A program made the translations under genes and the position numbers. The notes under the pieces were generated by a model, which ran no database searches, was not told the origin of the DNA, and saw nothing but the letters and a program-made list of their open reading frames with translations. DNA of 26,441 nucleotides from a virus. The DNA lies in the IMG/VR virus record IMGVR_UViG_3300007345_000225, positions 1 through 26,441 of that record; one strand, given 5' to 3'. How positions within the stretch are numbered: the stretch's first letter is position 1; the number at the start of each line of letters is the position of its first letter. Positions 23,449 through 26,441 of this stretch are shown here, piece by piece.

Positions 23449-23658
23449 TTACTCATACACCTCGTCGATTTTACTCTCAACACACGCTGTGATTCTCCAA
23501 TCGTAAACAAAATCCTTAAAGTTTTGAGTAACTTTAGCTTCAACGTCAGTTACGTTAAAACCCTTAACAAGTTTTTCTTCTCTAACTTTTTTAATTTTAC
23601 CTGAGTTTTCATCAGGGAGGTCATACTGAACTTTTGCCACAAAATACTTTTCGTCCAT
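23449..23658 (-). CDS. DUF4494-like small protein (69 aa)
   Basis: The form is a single compact alpha/beta domain: an opening strand KYFVAKVQYDLPDENSGKIK, a second strand KVREEKLVKGF, a helix NVTDVEAKVTQNFKDF, and a final strand DWRITACVESKIDEVY. This matches my recollection of the DUF4494 family of Bacteroidota and their phages (W-F-x-x-K-V-x-Y ... T-E-A-E-A-x-I). The function is unknown. It sits between gp21 and gp22 in a T4-like head operon, 19 nt after gp21, and is followed by a terminator. I would regard it as a host-group marker rather than a confirmed head protein. Confidence 0.65.
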   Translation of the reverse strand: MDEKYFVAKVQYDLPDENSGKIKKVREEKLVKGFNVTDVEAKVTQNFKDFVYDWRITACVESKIDEVYE

Positions 23659-23677
23659 GTTTTTTTATTTAAAAGGT

Positions 23678-24400
23678 TTAATAACCTAAATAATCGGAAA
23701 GTCTTTTCATTAAGTCAACACTTTTACCTAAACCACCATCAATCTTTGGTTCTTGTGACCTTAACTGAGTCTCTTCCTCTAAACTTTCTTCATACTTACC
23801 CTTATCATTTTTATCTAAGAATAGATATGCACCTGGTGTAGATGGAGATGAAACTAAATCAAAACAGATTAATTCAAAATCGTCTTGTACTTCATTTCTT
23901 TCACCTTTCTTTACTAATGAGCCAACACCACGAGAAGAAACACCCATAGTGACTCCTTGTCTCATTAAATTAGCCGCTTGGTCACCTGGACACGAAACTA
24001 CACCCTCTGTATGAAATCCAGGTGATGTCAATAATTTAATCTTTCCCATAAGTGTGTTACCTTCCCACCATACGTCTGTGATTAAGTGTGAGACACGGTC
24101 CAAATCTATCAAAGATGATTCAGGGTGGTTAAGTTCAGATATTGATAATCCTTTTTCGATTGCTTTTTTATAAACGTCAGCTTCTCTACGTAAAATCTTT
24201 TCAGGATACACTCTACCGTTTCTATTGGGGGTATCGTATTTTTGTAACGTCGCGTAAAACTCAAATGGTTTTGAATGGTCTAATTGACCATAAGACTCTT
24301 TTATAACTTGTGAATTACGGCTATCGTTAGGATTTACAAATCCGGCATCCCACTCTACTAAGATACCTTTACCTGAATCGTTTGGTCCTAAAATCTTCAT
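23678..24400 (-). CDS. 21: Prohead core protease, gp21-like
   Basis: The protein matches the T4 gp21 serine protease family. The region ELNHPESS (His92) corresponds to the catalytic histidine in T4 (E-L-D-H-P), and MGVSSRGVGS (Ser155 or Ser156) is the catalytic serine motif G-(M/V)-S-S-R. Flanking conserved elements are NRNGRVYP (59-66), VWWEGNTLMGKIKLL and FDLVSSPSTPGAYLF. The C-terminal 45 residues are charged and may be removed on activation. It would cut scaffold and capsid precursors after (L/I)-x-E in the prohead. It is preceded by TATTTATA and the minus-strand gene at 24421, and followed by the DUF4494-like gene. Confidence 0.93.
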   Translation of the reverse strand: MKILGPNDSGKGILVEWDAGFVNPNDSRNSQVIKESYGQLDHSKPFEFYATLQKYDTPNRNGRVYPEKILRREADVYKKAIEKGLSISELNHPESSLIDLDRVSHLITDVWWEGNTLMGKIKLLTSPGFHTEGVVSCPGDQAANLMRQGVTMGVSSRGVGSLVKKGERNEVQDDFELICFDLVSSPSTPGAYLFLDKNDKGKYEESLEEETQLRSQEPKIDGGLGKSVDLMKRLSDYLGY

Positions 24401-24410
24401 GTTTTTTCTT

Positions 24411-24418
24411 TATAAATA
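24411..24418 (-). promoter_or_regulatory. Candidate late promoter element TATTTATA (minus strand)
   Basis: Minus-strand TATTTATA ends 10 nt before the gp21 ATG at 24400, within the 20-nt gap after the upstream gene. The short gap would give a nearly leaderless gp21 transcript. Confidence 0.4.
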
Positions 24419-24420
24419 TA

Positions 24421-24864
24421 TCAGACCACTTCTTTTGTCGTTTTACTCTTGTGTATTTCAAAATACTTCATACCTCTTAAACAATCGGTGTATACTGCTT
24501 GAATGACTTTTTTAATATTTTCTTTTAGTTTTGTTGATTTAAAATCTAAGTGATTTTTAAGATATAAGGTGATTTCTAAGTTCATAAAACTTCTTTTACC
24601 TCTTTGTATTCCACTACTTCTTAAATCTAAATCCACTATATTATGTTTTTCGAAAACTTCGGTATTTAAAACTTCTAATAAGACGTGTTTAATATTACGC
24701 TCCATAGTCCCTGTCGCTCTATCCCAATTCTCAAACTCTTTTATGGGTTCTACCCATGATTGTAAAACAATATAAACTGTTTTTAAATTTTTGGCATCTA
24801 CTGTACCGTAATAACATTTTGAGTCATTGAATATTTTTAATTGTGACGTTTTTCCTTTTTTCAT
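24421..24864 (-). CDS. Hypothetical head-module protein (147 aa)
   Basis: The protein is mixed alpha/beta and basic. It opens with strands SQLKIFNDSKCYYGTVDAKN and LKTVYIVLQSWVEPI, has a helix with ATGTMERNIKHVLLEVLN, then DLDLRSSGIQRGKRSFMNLE and ITLYLKN, and ends with a lysine-rich helix (KENIKKVIQAVYTDCLRGMK). The alternation resembles a small alpha/beta sandwich, such as dsDNA-phage head or tail completion proteins, but no family is recognised. It lies where T4 has gp67/gp68 between the portal and gp21 genes; those are small core proteins, but the sequence gives no evidence of homology. It is transcribed away from the bS21 gene across a 98-nt gap. Confidence 0.6.
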   Translation of the reverse strand: MKKGKTSQLKIFNDSKCYYGTVDAKNLKTVYIVLQSWVEPIKEFENWDRATGTMERNIKHVLLEVLNTEVFEKHNIVDLDLRSSGIQRGKRSFMNLEITLYLKNHLDFKSTKLKENIKKVIQAVYTDCLRGMKYFEIHKSKTTKEVV

Positions 24865-24888
24865 ATAAATTCATACTTACAAAGTTTA

Positions 24889-24945
24889 TTGATTTGTATT
24901 AAATATACTATATTTGTAGTTATATGTCAAAAACATATATTTATA
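24889..24945 (+). promoter_or_regulatory. Candidate promoter region for the bS21 gene
   Basis: Two elements precede the ATG at 24963. TATATTTG at 24909-24916 fits the Bacteroidota -7 consensus, with TTG at 24889-24891 (17 nt upstream, slightly short for a -33 element). TATTTATA at 24938-24945 ends 17 nt before the ATG and is the shared putative late element. The gene may therefore be readable by host and phage sigma factors. No SD sequence is present before the ATG. Confidence 0.4.
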
Positions 24946-24962
24946 GATAAACAAATTTATAT

Positions 24963-25148
24963 ATGCTAATTATTAAGGTGAAAAATAAGAATATAGAGGC
25001 GGCTCTTAAAAACTACAAATATAAAGTTTACAAGACTAAGCAACTTCAGAACCTTAATAAAAATAAGGAGTACACAAAGGATTCAGTGGAAAAAAGAGAA
25101 AAAATGAAAAAAGCAATTTATGTGAATAAGAAGAGAAACGACCTTTAA
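24963..25148 (+). CDS. rpsU: Phage-encoded ribosomal protein bS21
   Basis: The 61-residue protein begins MLIIKVKNKNIEAALKNYKY, matching the bS21 opening strand and first helix (L-I-I-x-V-x-x-x-x-x-I-x-x-A-L-x-x-(F/Y)-K). It ends with the second helix SVEKREKMKKAIYVNKKRN, matching the Bacteroidota form S-V-x-(K/R)-R-E-x-x-x-x-A-x-Y-x-x-K-x-R. bS21 binds the 30S platform by the 16S rRNA 3' end, and in Bacteroidota bS21 helps hide the anti-SD sequence. A phage copy could replace the host protein on ribosomes and change which mRNAs initiate. The gene lies alone on the plus strand inside the minus-strand head operon, with its own promoter candidates. Family call good; effect on translation inferred. 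Confidence 0.85.
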   Translation: MLIIKVKNKNIEAALKNYKYKVYKTKQLQNLNKNKEYTKDSVEKREKMKKAIYVNKKRNDL

Positions 25149-25161
25149 GAGTTAGAATACA

Positions 25162-25392
25162 TTATTCTTCAACTCCTTTACTTCTTGAAAATTTTTCAAG
25201 TGTGGTAAATCCTAACCCCGCACCTACAATATACATCATACCGTCCCACACATATTTTTGTAACGGTATATCCATAAAAATGTTAGCAACAAAGGCAATA
25301 CACATCATGAAAAATGCGATTATGGTAACAAACCTTTTTGATGACTTTTGACCATCAACGTCACCTAATAATGATGTAAAAAATCTTTTCAT
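25162..25392 (-). CDS. Small two-transmembrane protein, holin-like form (76 aa)
   Basis: A basic N-terminus (MKRFFTSLLGDVDGQKSSKR) leads to a first membrane helix (FVTIIAFFMMCIAFVANIFM), a short loop, and a second hydrophobic segment (WDGMMYIVGAGLGFTTLEKF) with a charged tail. Two helices with short cytoplasmic ends are the class II holin pattern. No lysis enzyme is seen next to it, so a holin function is only a possibility; an inner membrane assembly or superinfection factor is the alternative. The start overlaps the upstream stop (TAATG), so it is coupled to the 244-residue gene. It converges with bS21 across a 13-nt gap without a clear hairpin. Confidence 0.6.
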   Translation of the reverse strand: MKRFFTSLLGDVDGQKSSKRFVTIIAFFMMCIAFVANIFMDIPLQKYVWDGMMYIVGAGLGFTTLEKFSRSKGVEE

Positions 25393-26126
25393 TATAACCC
25401 CTTTTCTAATTGCTTAAGTCTATAAAGAGATGTAAGGGTATAATCAGTTTCGTTTATTTTATTTAAAGTTTTTTGAATCTTTTCTTTAAGTTCGTTATCG
25501 TTAGATTCATTTAAATTATTACTTAATTTACTATAGACAGATTTCTTAGACTTATCTATTTCCTCTATTAATTGGTTCTTATTTAGTGACGTAAAAAATT
25601 TAAACTCCTTTTTCTCTTCCTCATTAAGTGAAGAAAACTCTTTATTAAATGTTTTAGTGGCAATCTGTAACATAGAAGAAATAGGTATATTCAAACTAGA
25701 TTCATTTATTTCAACTATATCATTACTTAATAAATTTTTCTTAATTCTATTTTTAGATTCTAATAATGACTCTAGATTTTTAGTTACATTTTTAGTATAA
25801 ACTTGAATATCGATATCACTGTAATTGTTATTAGTTTCAATAACTAATTGGTTAATCCACTGACTAATCTTATTAATTTCATTTTGGTTATCATCAATTA
25901 AACTTCTTAGTTGTTCAAACGATTCAGAGATATACTCGTCTACAATAGTTTCGTTTAAACCTTTTTTAGATGATAATTCATCGTAAATAAAATATACTTC
26001 ACATAAGTCACTATTTTCAAGTATCATAGATTTAAATGACTTAATATGAGTTTTAAAATCTTGTTTTCCGTAAGTTGATTCGAATAACTTTTCAATCTTG
26101 GTTTTGATGATTCCGAATGATGTCAT
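25392..26126 (-). CDS. Hypothetical helical protein of the head module (244 aa)
   Basis: The protein is nearly all helical: MTSFGIIKTKIEKLFESTYG, DEYISESFEQLRSLIDDNQN, VTKNLESLLESKNRIKKNLL, LIEEIDKSKKSVYSKLSNNL and LKEKIQKTLNKINETDYTLT. Heptad-like spacing suggests coiled coils. It lies between the portal-like C-terminus and a small membrane protein, roughly where T4 has the core proteins gp67/gp68, so a scaffold-core or portal-associated role is plausible by synteny, not by sequence. It has its own TATTTATA element 12 nt before the start. The N-terminal EKLFE (L-F-E, residue 16) fits the (L/I)-x-E cut pattern, a weak hint of processing. Confidence 0.6.
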   Translation of the reverse strand: MTSFGIIKTKIEKLFESTYGKQDFKTHIKSFKSMILENSDLCEVYFIYDELSSKKGLNETIVDEYISESFEQLRSLIDDNQNEINKISQWINQLVIETNNNYSDIDIQVYTKNVTKNLESLLESKNRIKKNLLSNDIVEINESSLNIPISSMLQIATKTFNKEFSSLNEEEKKEFKFFTSLNKNQLIEEIDKSKKSVYSKLSNNLNESNDNELKEKIQKTLNKINETDYTLTSLYRLKQLEKGL

Positions 26127-26138
26127 GATATTTTTTTA

Positions 26139-26146
26139 TATAAATA
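26139..26146 (-). promoter_or_regulatory. Candidate late promoter element TATTTATA (minus strand)
   Basis: Minus-strand TATTTATA ends 12 nt before the ATG at 26126, in the 45-nt gap after the portal-like gene. It is the sixth exact copy of the octamer. Confidence 0.4.
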
Positions 26147-26171
26147 TCATGTAAGTAGTATTATTCACAAT

Positions 26172-26441
26172 TTAGTCATTTAGAAGTGAATTCAACTTTT
26201 TTTCTATTTCACCTAAAGACTGTCTACCTTTAGATAAGTCTAATATACTTTTACCTTTTATTAAGTCGTCCTCGACTAATAAATCTAAGTCTTTATTTCT
26301 TACTAGTCTTTCGGTTGGAGTTTCTTCGGGCGCAGTGTCTCCCCCTCCTTCATCACCACCTAAATCACCACCTAAATCACCACCTAAATCACCACCTAAG
26401 TCACCACCTAAGTCACCACCTAAGTCACCACCTAAGTCACC
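26172..26441 (-). CDS. C-terminal part of a large head gene, possibly portal (gp20-like), continuing past the window
   Basis: On the minus strand a frame is open from the window edge to TAA at 26172-26174, 89 codons. It begins with a repeated G-G-D-L, continues GGDEGGGDTAPEETPTERLV and ends KSILDLSKGRQSLGEIEKKL then NSLLND. In T4 the order portal-67-68-21-22-23 precedes the capsid gene; here the order is this gene, 244-aa, 2-TM, 147-aa, gp21, DUF4494-like, gp22, gp23, so a gp20-like portal is the best guess by synteny. The C-terminal sequence itself is low complexity and cannot confirm it. Confidence 0.5.
   Translation of the reverse strand, partial: GDLGGDLGGDLGGDLGGDLGGDLGGDLGGDEGGGDTAPEETPTERLVRNKDLDLLVEDDLIKGKSILDLSKGRQSLGEIEKKLNSLLND
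26353..26441 (-). repeat. 12-nt tandem repeat encoding G-G-D-L
   Basis: At least seven complete 12-nt units (plus-strand TCACCACCTAA(A/G)) run from 26353 to the window end, with a part unit at 26437-26441. Three units end in A and four in G, in two separate blocks. They encode G-G-D-L in the C-terminal part of the partial minus-strand gene. The true length is unknown because the repeat leaves the window. Confidence 0.97.

Noticed and set aside
25149-25161. Terminator between bS21 and the converging two-TM gene
   Set aside because: GAGTT/AACTC pairing across the gap is weak and lacks a T run.
25162-25392. Confident holin assignment
   Set aside because: Two membrane helices fit, but no endolysin or lysis cassette is adjacent, so it was left as a holin-like form only.
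1-26441. tRNA genes, integrase, attachment sites or insertion sequences
   Set aside because: Nothing resembling a cloverleaf, recombinase, transposase or terminal inverted repeats was seen; coding density leaves almost no room for them.

Overview
The window looks like part of the genome of a T4-like contractile-tailed phage (myovirus), probably infecting a member of the Bacteroidota. The T4-type core is direct: a gp23-like major capsid protein, a gp22-like acidic scaffold, a gp21-like prohead protease, a gp55-like late sigma factor and a gp5-like OB-fold baseplate hub protein. The host guess rests on four signs: DNA that is visibly AT-rich, almost no Shine-Dalgarno sequences before starts, two TATATTTG elements that fit the Bacteroidota -7 consensus TAnnTTTG, and a bS21 ribosomal protein with a Bacteroidota-like sequence. 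PhoH and dUTPase genes are common in marine phages. There is no integrase, rRNA or tRNA that I can see.

Layout. Positions 1-2000 (+) hold five small, tightly overlapping genes, mostly of unknown role, one with a WYL-like fold. Positions 2041-11551 (+) are a long polycistron in which six glycosyltransferase-type genes (one a GT2-GT4 fusion) and two HAD-fold proteins are interleaved with a DEDDy exonuclease, dUTPase and PhoH. Positions 11551-12693 hold the late sigma factor and a small partner gene. Positions 12696-17955 (+) are virion genes: a 648-residue protein, a baseplate hub protein and a DNRLRE-like fibre protein. Positions 17958-19574 hold lysine/cysteine-rich basic proteins, a 57-residue ORF and a cupin-like protein, with converging strands. 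From 20111 to the end the minus strand carries the head module (portal-like C-terminus, 244-aa protein, 2-TM protein, 147-aa protein, gp21, DUF4494-like protein, gp22, gp23). It is interrupted by two plus-strand cassettes: two small genes at 19623-20061 and the bS21 gene at 24963-25148.

How it may work together. The late sigma factor probably turns on the virion genes. By eye, the octamer TATTTATA occurs exactly six times here, always in a short gap before a gene and in that gene's sense orientation, so it is a candidate late promoter element. The gp21-like protease would cut gp22, gp23 (I-N-E|A at residue 60) and possibly several proteins whose N-termini resemble T4 capsid-targeting leaders ending in (L/I)-x-E: the WYL-like protein, the poly-lysine 80-aa protein and the 303-aa three-module basic protein. 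These could be internal head proteins delivered with the DNA. The glycosyltransferase set could build a glycan on the virion or modify another target. The phage bS21 could enter host ribosomes and alter initiation. The last three statements are inferences.
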